From assembly GCF_950295315.1 (NCBI RefSeq), contig NC_080164.1, positions 15,306,427 through 15,370,426 on the forward strand: a DNA stretch of 64,000 nucleotides. The letters are read 5' to 3'. A program made the position numbers and the translations under genes. Below, piece by piece: positions 59,701 to 62,898 of this stretch; the stretch's first letter is position 1; each line of letters begins with the position of its first letter. Source of the DNA: Erinaceus europaeus. Its lineage: Eukaryota > Chordata > Mammalia > Eulipotyphla > Erinaceidae. The notes beneath the pieces were generated by a model. It had not been told where the DNA came from, did not search any database, and was given only the letters and a program-made list of their open reading frames with translations.

Positions 59701-60519
59701 TGCAGACCTGCTTCACCGCCTATGAAGCGACTCCCCTGCAGGTGGGGAGCCGCGGGCTTGAACCGGGATCCTTACACCGGTCTTTGCACTTTGCGCCACC
59801 TGCGCTTAACCCGTTGTGCTACCACCCGGCTCCCAAGTTGATTTTTATATTATTTTTTCCACTATGGATATTGCTAGGGCTTGGTGCCTACAGGACTCCA
59901 CCACTCCCAGTGACTTGTCCACCCTCTCCATCTCTCTTTGAGATATACAGAGGCGAGGGACATCGCAACACTCTACTACTCCTGCAGGTCCTCCCAGCTG
60001 GTGGCCAAGGGCTTTGTTTCTTTTTGTACTTGATAGAGCACAAAGAAGTTGAGAGGGAGGAAGAGTACGGGGGGAGAGAGGGGGGGAGAGAGAGAGAGAG
60101 AGAGACCTGTAGCACTGCTTCCCTGCTCCTGCAGCTTCCCCTGCAGGTGGGAGGACCAGGCACTTGGCCAGAGGTCCTCCTTGCACATGATAACGTGTGT
60201 GACCACTTGCCTGGCCCCTCAATGTTTTTCTTTTTAATGACTGACACATAGCCATAGCCGGTGCGCCGCTATGTTCCATCGCTGGGGAGCCAGAGACGAC
60301 CCGAACTGTCCCTGCGGCTCCAGACAATGACCCACATAGTCAACGACTGCCACCTCTCCAGATTCAAAGGAGGTCTCGAAACTTTACATCAGGCTCAACC
60401 TGACGCTGTTGACTGGCTACGGAAGAAGGGCAAACGCTAGAAGAAGAAGAAGAAGAAGAAGAAGAAGAAGAAGAAGAAGAAGAAGAAGAAGAAGAAGAAG
60501 AAGAAGAAGAAGGAGAAGA

Positions 60520-60558
<39 letters not shown>

Positions 60559-61907
60559 AGAAGAAGAAGAAGAAGCAGCTCACATTCACACACACTGACT
60601 TCCAGTGAATGCTCACGTGCATGTGTACAGAGAAACATGCAATACAAAATACTACCAGCTAGAAAGCAAAGACTAACATGGACTGAGCATCAGCTGCGGG
60701 CAGAGCACTGGCCTACACACGCGGGTCTGCAGCTCGTGCGGCCTGTACCTCTGGCCTGGGAAGAGCACTGCAGCGGGCCCCAGTGTGTGAAGACCTGGCT
60801 TCTTGTCCGGCACTGATACGATGACCTTGCAACAGCTTCCACTTATCCAGAAGGAGAGCGAGAACATGGGTGAAGAACAGGCAGTCTTAGAATGCCATTT
60901 TGCGGGGGGGGGGGGGGTGTCTTCTGCCTTTGGGATCAGCCCCCAACTCCAGCGGTGCAGCAGTGAGACAGGCTTCCCCGGGGGCACGCACCCGGTGCTG
61001 CGACCTGAGTAAGGACAGTTCCCGCAGGCTCCTGGGCATGCCAGCCACAGCTCTGCTCGGCCCCGGTGCAAATGCAGATTCTGAGTAAGGGCAGACCCCG
61101 CAGGCTCCCGGGCATGCCTGTCACAGCTCTGCTCGGCCCGGGTGCAAATGCAGATTCTGAGTAAGGGCAGACCCCGCAGGCTCCCGGGCATGCCAGCCAC
61201 AGCTCTGCTCGGCCCCGGTGCAAATGCAGATTCTGAGTAAGGGCAGACCCCGCAGGCTCCCGGGCATGCCTGTCACAGCTCTGCTCGGCCCGGGTGCAAA
61301 TGCAGATTCTGAGTAAGGGCAGACCCCGCAGGCTCCCGGGCATGCCAGCCACAGCTCTGCTCGGCCCCGGTGCAAATGCAGATTCTGAGTCACGGGTCTG
61401 CAGAGCAACATTTCCCAACAACCCCGAGCCCGAAAGCCCCCACCCCAGCTCCCTAGAGCCCCCAAGCACTGCGGGGCTGGGGGTGCTAACTAAACTCCCC
61501 TGCTCCTCCAAGTCCTCCAGCATCACCTACACGCGGTGCGGCAGCTGACACTAGCACCTCGCCCCCCCACATCTTTGGGGTGCACTCGAGGGCTAGAGGC
61601 ACCACTAGACACCCTGGCACGGAGAGTGACGACGGCGCAGGAGCGGCGCCCCAAAGGTCAAAGGGGTCGCGCGCGTCCCCGCGGAGCCGCAGCCCCCAGA
61701 GCGGCCCCGGCTGCTGGGGGCGGGGAGGAGGCCGGGCCGCGGGCCGTTGAGTGGCCGCCCCCGCAGCCAATGGGCGCGCAGGCCCGGGCCTTGGTCCCGC
61801 CCCCTGCGCGCCGGACTCACTTTGCCCACTTCGGCGTTGCCCATGGAGATGACTTTGATGCGCAGGGACTTGCCGGGCTCCTTCCGCTTCGGCATGGAGG
61901 CCTCCAT
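24356..61907 (-). CDS. DNAJC27: DnaJ heat shock protein family member C27 (RBJ), 7 coding exons
   Basis: The spliced product is a 273-residue RJL-family protein: an N-terminal Rab/Ras-like GTPase fused to a C-terminal J domain. Seen: P-loop G23-NAEV-GKS (to S30), switch I around T48, switch II D71-M-A-G-H75, N134-K-I-D137 for guanine recognition, ETSA 162-165, then a J domain from about 217 to the end with HPD at 245-247. Exons are joined at 61907-61821, 51161-51079, 43083-43014, 36307-36143, 34871-34749, 28544-28384 and 24488-24356, every intron GT-AG. The length equals what I recall for human. The start is the first ATG of the CpG-island exon; a second ATG is codon 5. There is no C-terminal prenylation cysteine, as is known for the family. 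Family knowledge: RJL proteins are linked to ciliated eukaryotes, and mammalian RBJ is reported to promote MEK/ERK signalling; the J domain should engage HSP70. No frameshift or stop is seen. Confidence 0.97.
24545..24760 (+). mobile_element. SINE-B long form, 5' truncated
   Basis: Begins at GGGGGAGCTTCATGAGCAGC, followed by a CT-rich body and an extension (GATTCATCATGCAGGC), ending in CCAAAAC repeats. Confidence 0.8.
24845..24972 (+). mobile_element. SINE-C-like
   Basis: GTCCTGAGTTCAGTCCTCAG block and AATAAATAAGGTAAATCC tail. Confidence 0.7.
25300..25560 (+). mobile_element. SINE-B long form
   Basis: Body CTTGCAGGGGGACTTCATGG, extension 'gtgcaggcaccaagccccag', ending in A-rich sequence beside the L1. 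Confidence 0.75.
25587..27644 (+). mobile_element. 5'-truncated L1 (RT to 3' end), intron 6
   Basis: Begins in the reverse transcriptase domain, where the FADD catalytic motif reads FADG, then continues in broken frames to the C-terminal cysteine-histidine motif ([18 protein letters not shown]) and [18 protein letters not shown], followed by a 3' UTR and AATAAA with a short A-rich tail. Short flanking repeats gaatccca (25579, 27645) suggest target-site duplication. Several frameshifts; inactive. It is antisense to DNAJC27. Confidence 0.9.
27850..27980 (+). mobile_element. SINE-C
   Basis: GAGGTGGTACAGTGGAAAGA head and AATAAACCAATAAATCC tail. Confidence 0.75.
28005..28205 (-). mobile_element. 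SINE-D with CA microsatellite
   Basis: A (CA)n run at 28046-28089 lies in the tail region; head ending tctgtctccccagcc. Confidence 0.9.
28384..28544 (-). CDS. DNAJC27: DNAJC27 coding exon 6
   Basis: One hundred sixty-one nucleotides for residues 177-229 plus two bases of codon 230. It covers the last GTPase helix, a charged linker ([17 protein letters not shown]) and the start of the J domain ([12 protein letters not shown]). The acceptor is CTGCAG|ACC and the donor AAG|GTAAGC. Confidence 0.97.
28648..29195 (-). mobile_element. SINE-B split by SINE-AL
   Basis: Parts at 28648-28690 and 29036-29195, interrupted by a younger SINE. Confidence 0.9.
28691..29035 (+). mobile_element. SINE-AL inside SINE-B
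   Basis: Flanked by gacagagaaaaattg (28676-28690, 29036-29050), perfect; full head to extension and poly(A). Confidence 0.96.
29570..30063 (+). mobile_element. Solo ERV LTR (class II-like) with a tRNA-Gly half
   Basis: A 494-bp insertion in a SINE-AL copy with 6-bp duplications gagaaa (29564-29569, 30064-30069). It begins TGTTGGGTAG and ends TATCCCGGCA. TATAAAAA is at 29860-29867 and ATTAAA at 29882-29887. No internal viral sequence is present. It shares GGTCTATTTACATA with the LTR at 14.2 kb, so the two are probably related families. Confidence 0.87.
29709..29736 (+). other. tRNA-Gly 5' half embedded in LTR U3
   Basis: Twenty-eight bases match the 5' end of the glycine tRNA (GCC/CCC isoacceptors) with one mismatch (C to T in the D loop), including the pol III A box TGGTTTAGTGG. 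Similarity fades in the anticodon region. There is no B box or 3' half, so this is not a tRNA gene. Confidence 0.75.
30347..30503 (+). mobile_element. SINE-D
   Basis: Clear head agatagcataatggttatgc, then a 26-base A run. Confidence 0.93.
30504..30768 (+). mobile_element. R retroposon 3' fragment
   Basis: Matches the 3' 260 bp of the copy at 62.9-63.96 kb ('ggctgggagtatgga', 'ttctggtggtgggaattg' style blocks in order, with differences) and ends in AATAAAAAAAG. Confidence 0.7.
30856..31315 (-). mobile_element. SINE-D split by SINE-A
   Basis: Parts at 30856-30961 and 31272-31315. Confidence 0.88.
30962..31271 (-). mobile_element. SINE-A inside SINE-D
   Basis: ATTT tail and head cgcccccgcccgcctccc; flanks tggagagt (30954, 31272). 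Confidence 0.93.
31322..31445 (-). mobile_element. SINE-D
   Basis: ACCACTGCTCAGCTCTGGCT and TTATGCTATCTACCCCC. Confidence 0.9.
31660..31957 (-). mobile_element. SINE-A
   Basis: ATTTACTTATTTTCCC tail, GTTATTGATGTCGTCATTAT body, head ending ctaccgcccgactccc. Confidence 0.94.
31958..32419. other. Unique DNA in intron 5
   Basis: No feature recognised. Confidence 0.5.
32420..32560 (-). mobile_element. SINE-B, strongly diverged
   Basis: ACACCAGAGCATGGCTCCAC and CATGGTCAAGTGTGCACTC. Confidence 0.6.
32618..32845 (+). mobile_element. SINE-B
   Basis: Head ggtggtggcacacctggttg, CT-rich body and a 17-base A run. Confidence 0.92.
32992..33276 (+). mobile_element. SINE-A
   Basis: Head gggagtcaggtggtagctca; AATAAATAAATAAATATT tail. 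Confidence 0.94.
33278..33375 (-). mobile_element. SINE-E
   Basis: CACATGGTAAAGCAGCCTCT to GAGCTATTTTGCC. Confidence 0.6.
33440..33612 (+). mobile_element. SINE-AL, 5' truncated
   Basis: Starts at CTCTCCATTTCTCTCTGTCC, carries the extension GGCCTCCTGAAGCAGTGG and a poly(A). Confidence 0.9.
33783..34097 (-). mobile_element. SINE-A
   Basis: T-rich tail, GTTACTGATGTCGTTGTTAG, head ending gctatcgcccgactcccc. Confidence 0.94.
34098..34597. other. Unique DNA in intron 5
   Basis: SINE-free 500 bp next to exon 5; nothing specific recognised apart from a ggctgggcagg duplication near 34233. Confidence 0.5.
34598..34728. repeat. CA/CG alternating repeat beside exon 5 donor
   Basis: ACACGCACGCACG-type units, nearly perfectly alternating purine-pyrimidine with many CpGs, ending 20 bp from the exon 5 donor (34748). 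Confidence 0.93.
34749..34871 (-). CDS. DNAJC27: DNAJC27 coding exon 5
   Basis: One hundred twenty-three nucleotides for residues 136-176: I-D-C completes NKxD, and ETSA (162-165) is the G5 guanine-specificity loop. The acceptor is TTGCAG|ATC and the donor CAG|GTGAGC, both strong. A tract of alternating CA and CG dinucleotides begins about 20 nt into the following intron. Confidence 0.97.
35120..35243 (+). mobile_element. SINE-B, 5' truncated
   Basis: From GGTTCCCACCTGCAGG to AATAAATACATAAATAAA. Confidence 0.85.
35357..35572 (+). mobile_element. SINE-B
   Basis: Head ggggctgggtggtggtgcac; A-rich tail. Confidence 0.93.
35578..35745 (-). mobile_element. R retroposon 3' fragment
   Basis: The reverse complement carries the 'tgggaactgtgctcctctta' end and the 'tccctctgggagtatggacc' block seen in the other R copies. 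Confidence 0.65.
35787..35972 (+). mobile_element. SINE-B
   Basis: Head ggggctgggtggtggcgcac; tail AATAAATAAAGATAATTTTG passing into the GGA microsatellite. Confidence 0.93.
35973..36062. repeat. GGA/GAA purine microsatellite
   Basis: Ninety pure-purine bases (GGA and GAA triplets) grown from a SINE-B tail, 80 bp downstream of the exon 4 donor on the transcribed strand, where RNA would be UCC-rich. Confidence 0.95.
36143..36307 (-). CDS. DNAJC27: DNAJC27 coding exon 4
   Basis: One hundred sixty-five nucleotides coding for residues 81-135, from [12 protein letters not shown] to VCANK. It carries the core beta strands of the GTPase and the first half of the NKxD motif, which is split by the intron after the lysine. 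The acceptor is GCGAAG|GTC and the donor AAG|GTAATG. A GGA-rich microsatellite begins about 80 nt downstream of the donor. Confidence 0.97.
36612..36893 (-). mobile_element. SINE-B long form
   Basis: GCCAAGGTTATCATGGGGCT extension, GATAGGACAAAGAGAAATTG, head ending ccaccacctagt. Confidence 0.88.
36913..37190 (-). mobile_element. SINE-A
   Basis: Flanked by tagactgaggttctt (36898-36912, 37191-37205), perfect. Confidence 0.96.
37365..37530 (+). mobile_element. MIR (ancient mammalian SINE)
   Basis: Contains GACTCTGGAGTCCAACC, CTGTGTGATCTTGGGC and CACTTCTCAGTTTTTCATCC in MIR order. Shared by all mammals, so it marks ancestral sequence. Confidence 0.85.
37531..37977. other. Unique DNA in intron 3
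   Basis: No feature recognised. Confidence 0.5.
37993..38310 (-). mobile_element. SINE-AL
   Basis: Flanked by aggcttctgcctttt (37978, 38311), perfect. Confidence 0.95.
38326..40423. other. SINE-free block in intron 3, 2.1 kb
   Basis: The longest repeat-poor stretch inside the gene. No exon, tRNA-like head or simple repeat noticed. It might hold conserved regulatory sequence or just be chance. Confidence 0.5.
40424..40570 (+). mobile_element. SINE-E
   Basis: Head ggggccggcaaagcagctca; body to CTATCTCTATCAAAACCC. Confidence 0.88.
40575..40808 (+). mobile_element. SINE-B/E-like with 24-bp duplication and GTGTGC tail
   Basis: Head gggggctggtgggtcgctca, a 24-bp direct duplication (40691, 40715) and a GTGTGC microsatellite at 40777-40808. 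Confidence 0.65.
41020..41133 (+). mobile_element. SINE-D
   Basis: GAGGAAGCACAGTGGTCATG head, CTGCGCAGTGCCCTGGC end. Confidence 0.82.
41148..41255 (+). mobile_element. SINE-D
   Basis: CATGCCTGAGGCTCTGAGG and AGCGGTGCTCTGATAGG; a second copy in the same direction. Confidence 0.82.
41441..41997 (-). mobile_element. R retroposon with TSD, split by a SINE
   Basis: Flanked by agaattctgtt (41430-41440, 41998-42008). The poly(A) side is at the left. A SINE-A copy sits at 41484-41720. The rest matches the last 280 bp of the 63-kb copy in the same order. Confidence 0.75.
41484..41720 (+). mobile_element. SINE-A inside R retroposon
   Basis: Repeats aaaggaaatactg / aaaggaaacactg (41471, 41721) flank it; one mismatch. 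Confidence 0.9.
42043..42295 (-). mobile_element. SINE-A
   Basis: ATATTTATTTATTCCC tail, short GTT body, head ending ctactgcccaactccc. Confidence 0.93.
42447..42583 (-). mobile_element. Retroposon 3' fragment, unassigned
   Basis: A short T-rich start followed by 'cacaaagttgtaagataaca' and a 'ccacactgtttccactacca' block resembling the start of R but different in sequence; probably a second related family. It runs into a TCTA microsatellite. Confidence 0.45.
42585..42712. repeat. TCTA tetranucleotide microsatellite
   Basis: About 28 TCTA-type units with GCCTGTCTG interruptions in intron 3, 300 bp from exon 3. Confidence 0.96.
42881..43010. repeat. 47-bp tandem triplication at the exon 3 donor
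   Basis: Units start at 42881, 42928 and 42975 (ggagcatagg), near-identical (one T to C change in unit 3). The last unit runs into the exon 3 donor (cttac at 43009-43013). A 13-base C run lies just left (about 42867-42879). Confidence 0.95.
43014..43083 (-). CDS. DNAJC27: DNAJC27 coding exon 3
   Basis: Seventy nucleotides completing codon 57 and coding for residues 58-80, including [13 protein letters not shown] and the switch II motif D-M-A-G-H. The position of the usual catalytic glutamine is histidine, as in other RJL proteins I recall. The donor GAG|GTAAGA is followed at once by a 47-bp tandem repeat (42881-43010). Confidence 0.96.
43176..43487 (-). mobile_element. SINE-AL
   Basis: Flanked by aaaaggctttctt (43163, 43488), perfect. 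C-runs at both ends. Confidence 0.95.
43501..43822. other. Unique DNA in intron 2
   Basis: AT-rich; nothing recognised. Confidence 0.5.
43823..43948 (-). mobile_element. SINE-D
   Basis: Poly(T), ACCAGAGCACTAATCAG, head ending gtgctatctacctc. Confidence 0.9.
43950..44062 (-). mobile_element. SINE-D
   Basis: A second reverse copy directly after the first: GCTCTGCTCAGCTCTGGTG to TTATGCTATCTTTTTGGCC. Confidence 0.85.
44063..44619. other. Unique DNA in intron 2
   Basis: No exon; possibly further old L1 5' sequence at its right end. Confidence 0.45.
44844..45304 (-). mobile_element. SINE-C split by SINE-A
   Basis: Outer repeats aggaagctttcaattt / aggaagcttttaattt (44828, 45305) show insertion into the old L1. 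Confidence 0.93.
44898..45182 (+). mobile_element. SINE-A inside SINE-C
   Basis: Flanked by agagacagag (44888-44897, 45183-45192). Confidence 0.94.
46793..46988 (-). mobile_element. Non-autonomous Vingi-derived element, 196 bp, with TSD
   Basis: Perfect 12-bp direct repeats ggtacccgcact (46781-46792 and 46989-47000) flank the insert. Its minus-strand 3' end shares about 45 nt with the end of the 60.4-kb Vingi copy (from TTGACTGGCTACGGAAGAAG to the AGAAGAAG tail), while the upstream 145 nt are unrelated to that copy. This is the pattern of an internally deleted element moved by Vingi: 5' end joined to 3' tail. It lies inside a SINE-B copy. Confidence 0.7.
47105..47395 (+). mobile_element. SINE-A inside SINE-B
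   Basis: Flanked by agaaagagag (47095-47104, 47396-47405). Confidence 0.94.
47650..47806 (-). mobile_element. SINE-E
   Basis: GA-rich tail, ACACCATAGCACCAAAGC, head ending gagctattctgccagcc. Confidence 0.88.
47807..48200. other. Unique DNA in intron 2
   Basis: No feature recognised. Confidence 0.5.
48215..48448 (-). mobile_element. SINE-B
   Basis: Flanked by aggacactgtctct (48201-48214, 48449-48462), perfect. Confidence 0.96.
48476..48768 (+). mobile_element. SINE-A
   Basis: Flanked by aaagaagagcagc (48463-48475, 48769-48781), perfect. Confidence 0.96.
48782..49257. other. Unique GC-rich DNA in intron 2
   Basis: Nothing recognised; some CpGs but no island. Confidence 0.5.
49258..49395 (-). 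mobile_element. SINE-E
   Basis: GACCATAGCATCAAAGCTTC and TTGGCAAAGCAGGTGCTC. Confidence 0.82.
49396..49821. other. Unique DNA in intron 2
   Basis: No feature recognised; a short TA run at about 49800-49813. Confidence 0.5.
49822..49922 (+). mobile_element. SINE-D
   Basis: GACACCACCATAAGCCAGAG block. Confidence 0.85.
49923..50589. other. Mostly unique DNA in intron 2
   Basis: Includes a SINE-AL 3' scrap at 50098-50142 (CACCAGGGTTAACCCTGG). The rest is unassigned. Confidence 0.5.
50590..50699 (-). mobile_element. SINE-A head fragment
   Basis: GTAGGTGGGGAGCCAGGGAC to gctgccaccgcccccgcccc. Confidence 0.88.
50796..50966 (+). mobile_element. SINE-C
   Basis: Head gggcgtggtgcagtgagtta, TCTCTCATAAATGAATAAAC tail. 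Confidence 0.92.
51079..51161 (-). CDS. DNAJC27: DNAJC27 coding exon 2
   Basis: Eighty-three nucleotides coding for residues 30-56 plus two bases of codon 57: [12 protein letters not shown], then the switch I segment [10 protein letters not shown]. The acceptor is TTTTTAG|AGC and the donor AA|GTGAGT. T48 is the probable magnesium-coordinating switch I residue. Confidence 0.96.
51336..51706 (-). mobile_element. SINE-AL
   Basis: Flanked by gagaaaacttatt (51323-51335, 51707-51719), perfect. It lies 175 bp upstream of exon 2. Confidence 0.96.
51720..52044. other. Unique DNA in intron 1
   Basis: No feature recognised. Confidence 0.5.
52061..52856 (-). mobile_element. Unassigned polyadenylated retroposon, 0.8 kb
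   Basis: A T-run at 52061-52071 is a minus-strand poly(A), preceded on that strand by AATAAATCCCTC. Flanks catccccagctctttt (52045) and catccagctctttt (52857) look like a slightly changed target-site duplication. It is non-coding. I could not align it to the R family or to L1 by eye. Confidence 0.55.
52871..53033 (-). mobile_element. SINE-C
   Basis: Flanked by catccagctctttt (52857-52870, 53034-53047), the same target used by the neighbouring 0.8-kb retroposon. Confidence 0.92.
53048..53387. other. Unique DNA in intron 1
   Basis: No feature recognised. Confidence 0.5.
53388..53497 (+). mobile_element. SINE-D
   Basis: Diverged head; CAGCACCACCATAAGCCAG block. Confidence 0.82.
53498..54245. 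other. Unique DNA with a CA microsatellite
   Basis: CA/CG repeats at about 53740-53782; otherwise AT-rich unique intron. Confidence 0.6.
54246..54345 (-). mobile_element. SINE-D
   Basis: GCACTGCTCAGCTCTGGCTT block. Confidence 0.87.
54346..55104. other. Unique DNA in intron 1
   Basis: No feature recognised; a short GT run at 54566-54577. Confidence 0.5.
55105..55262 (+). mobile_element. SINE-D-like, diverged
   Basis: GAGCTGATCCCCCGCACCAC and GAGCGGTGCTCCGGGGTG. Confidence 0.6.
55540..55657 (+). mobile_element. SINE-C, shortened
   Basis: GAGTAAAGCACTGGACAGGC head, CATGAATAAATATATATT tail. Confidence 0.8.
55665..55870 (-). mobile_element. SINE-B-like
   Basis: GAATAGAGGGTGAGAGAC start, GGTCGAACCTAGGTCC, head ending gctatctcctagctcc. 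Confidence 0.75.
56252..56467 (-). mobile_element. SINE-B inside L1
   Basis: ATATTTATTTATTGGATAG start, head ending gcaccacctggcccc; flanked by ctgatcttgtttttc(c/a) copies. Confidence 0.94.
56937..57153 (-). mobile_element. SINE-B inside L1
   Basis: Flanked by gctatcatttct (left of 56937 and at 57155); head ending ccaccacctggcccc. Confidence 0.94.
58249..58541 (-). mobile_element. SINE-A
   Basis: Flanked by ctccaaattcttta (58235-58248, 58542-58555), perfect. Confidence 0.95.
58598..58943 (-). mobile_element. SINE-AL
   Basis: Poly(T), cctccagggttatcgctggg, body, head ending ctactgcccagcccc. Confidence 0.93.
59050..59437 (+). mobile_element. SINE-AL
   Basis: Head ggggctcaggcagtggcgcg, extension GTGGCCTCCAGGAGTGGTGG, A-rich tail. 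Confidence 0.93.
59560..59836 (-). mobile_element. SINE-A
   Basis: ATTTATTTTCCC tail, GTTATTGACGTCGTTGTTG, head ending ctaccacccggctccc. Confidence 0.93.
59845..60222 (-). mobile_element. SINE-B long form with internal insertion
   Basis: ACTATGGATATTGCTAGGGC start, an extra 110 bp before GATAGAGCACAAAGAAG, GA repeat, head ending cttgcctggcccc. Confidence 0.75.
60244..60440 (+). mobile_element. 5'-truncated Vingi-type LINE, C-terminal coding end
   Basis: One frame reads to a cysteine cluster (N-C-P-C-G-S) and the next frame continues [10 protein letters not shown] to a stop at 60438-60440 (...DWLRKKGKR). Together these look like the C-x-C...H...C tail found at the end of Ingi/Vingi-related reverse transcriptases. 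A one-base frameshift separates the two, so this copy is dead. It ends directly in an AAG-triplet tail, not poly(A), which rules out L1. From memory, Vingi is known among mammals only in hedgehogs and may have arrived horizontally. The assignment rests on motif and tail; sequence identity to Vingi-1_EE is unchecked. Confidence 0.65.
60441..60576. repeat. AAG/GAA triplet microsatellite
   Basis: About 45 AAG repeats with a few GGA and GAGG interruptions, grown from the 3' tail of the Vingi fragment. One strand is all purine, so it could form triplex (H-DNA). Confidence 0.95.
61005..61384. repeat. 76-bp tandem repeat, 5 units, alternating types
   Basis: Five units of exactly 76 bp start at 61005, 61081, 61157, 61233 and 61309, each opening with ctgagt. 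Units 1, 3 and 5 carry GCCAGCCAC and GGCCCCGGTG; units 2 and 4 carry GCCTGTCAC and GGCCCGGGTG. Unit 1 has extra differences (aaggacagttcccg). The array lies in intron 1, about 440 bp from the exon 1 donor. Confidence 0.95.
61767..61771 (+). promoter_or_regulatory. CCAAT box downstream of exon 1
   Basis: AGCCAATGGGCG, an NF-Y type site 50 bp inside intron 1 and oriented against the gene. Its position is unusual; it could serve a divergent transcript. Confidence 0.4.
61821..61907 (-). CDS. DNAJC27: DNAJC27 coding exon 1
   Basis: Codes for residues 1-29, starting [12 protein letters not shown] and ending in the P-loop ...GNAEVGK; the donor reads AAA|GTGAGT. The exon splits the P-loop, since the serine of GKS is the first codon of exon 2 (phase 0). 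It lies in the CpG island, and the start codon is the first ATG in a GC-rich context. Confidence 0.96.
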
Positions 61908-62093
61908 GGCCCGCGCTCTCTCGGGGCCGCCCGCCTCGGCGTCTGCGGGCTCAGCAGGCCGGCCCGTCCCTCAGGCGTCGTCGGCCAGTGGCAGAAGCGC
62001 GGCTCTCGTCACCGGCCCCGCTCGGCGGCTGGCCATCCCCGCCGCGGCCTGGCAGCGGGGCCGACGGTTGGGGGGCGCAGGGGCGGAGGCGAG

Positions 62094-62101
62094 TCTCGCG
62101 A
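62094..62101. promoter_or_regulatory. CGCG element (TCTCGCGA)
   Basis: Matches eight of ten bases of the TCTCGCGAGA core-promoter motif reported to bind BANP, 18 bp from the CRE. Function is inferred. Confidence 0.5.
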
Positions 62102-62118
62102 TGCTAGCGAGGGCGGCG

Positions 62119-62126
62119 TGACGTCA
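62119..62126. promoter_or_regulatory. CRE palindrome TGACGTCA
   Basis: A perfect 8-bp CREB/ATF consensus 212 bp upstream of the DNAJC27 ATG, inside the CpG island. The sequence is seen; occupancy is inferred. Confidence 0.7.
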
Positions 62127-62184
62127 GCGGGCGCCCGGGGAGACGCGGCGGTCGTCGGAGTCCGCGGCCCTGCGGCGCTGCCCT

Positions 62185-62196
62185 GGGCGGGGGCGG
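62185..62196 (+). promoter_or_regulatory. GC boxes (Sp1-type)
   Basis: GGGCGGGGGCGG, two overlapping GC boxes upstream of the CRE in the CpG island. Confidence 0.55.
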
Positions 62197-62532
62197 CGTG
62201 GGCTGCTCCGGGGGTGGGGAGACGGCGAGGGAGCGTGGCTTACGGCTTCAGACCTTGAGGCCAGAGGCCCCGGAGCCCCCGGAGCCCCCGGGTTCCATGC
62301 ACCACCCACGTGTGCCACATCTGAGTGATGGTTGTCTGTCTGCACGTAAATAAGAGCTTAAAAAAGAAGGAAAGCGACTCAGTGTGCATCCGCCACAAAG
62401 AGCAGGAGGGCAGCCACACAGCTTGACGGGGAGGCAAAAGCGCCATCTCGCCAGTGTTGCAGCAAGGCCAAGACTCCGGGACGCGAGGCCGAGAGCCTAG
62501 TGGGGTCGCCTGGCCACGTGGCAGCGGGAGTG

Positions 62533-62712
62533 TGAGGCCGGCGGTGACACGGTGACACCTGGTTAGGCCACACTCTGAGAGCGCACGAGGACCCGGGTTC
62601 GAGCCCCTGGTCCCCACCTGCAGAGGGAAAGCTTCACGCGGGCTGCACGTGTCTGTCTCTCTCTCCCTCTCTTATCTCTTCTCTCCATTTCTCTCTTGTC
62701 TAGCCAAAACCC
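62533..62712 (+). mobile_element. SINE-B
   Basis: GGTGACACCTGGTTAGGCCA head, GACCCGGGTTCGAGCCCC, CT body. Confidence 0.9.
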
Positions 62713-62727
62713 CCCTCCCCCCCAAAC

Positions 62728-62830
62728 CAGGAAGTGTTATGCATGTATAAAGTATTGTATTTACTGTTGAATGTAAAACATTCCCGTCATAAAGAAATAA
62801 AAAAAATAAAGATATAATAATAAAAAAAAA
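62728..62830 (+). mobile_element. L1 3'-end fragment
   Basis: Shares 'tatttactgttgaatgtaa' and an AATAAA-type tail with the L1 3' end at 27580-27640; only the last 100 bp remain. Confidence 0.7.
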
Positions 62831-62832
62831 AC

Positions 62833-62898
62833 AACTTCATGCTTGAGGTTCTGAGGTCCCAGGTTCAGTCCCCAGCAATGGCATAAACCAGAGCTGAC
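62833..62898 (+). mobile_element. SINE-D fragment
   Basis: CATGCTTGAGGTTCTGAGG and CATAAACCAGAGCTGAC. Confidence 0.75.

Larger units (their letters stand above)
61560..62260. promoter_or_regulatory. CpG island promoter of DNAJC27
   Basis: A very GC-rich stretch, dense in CpG, spans coding exon 1 and at least 350 bp upstream of it, with no SINE inside. It contains a perfect cAMP response element, a CGCG element, GC boxes and a CCAAT box. No TATA box is seen, as usual for a housekeeping CpG promoter. The transcription start is probably between 61910 and 62120 on the minus strand. Confidence 0.85.

Noticed and set aside
60409..60816. Poly-arginine, poly-leucine and poly-phenylalanine frames
   Set aside because: Product of the AAG microsatellite, with no gene context.
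60936..61526. 196-codon minus-strand frame with repeated [12 protein letters not shown] units
   Set aside because: It only reads through the 76-bp tandem array. The unit is not a multiple of three, so the frame cycles, and there is no splice or start evidence.
61536..62258. 240-codon plus-strand frame through the CpG island
   Set aside because: GC-rich island sequence has few stops. It is antisense to DNAJC27 exon 1 and has no domain.
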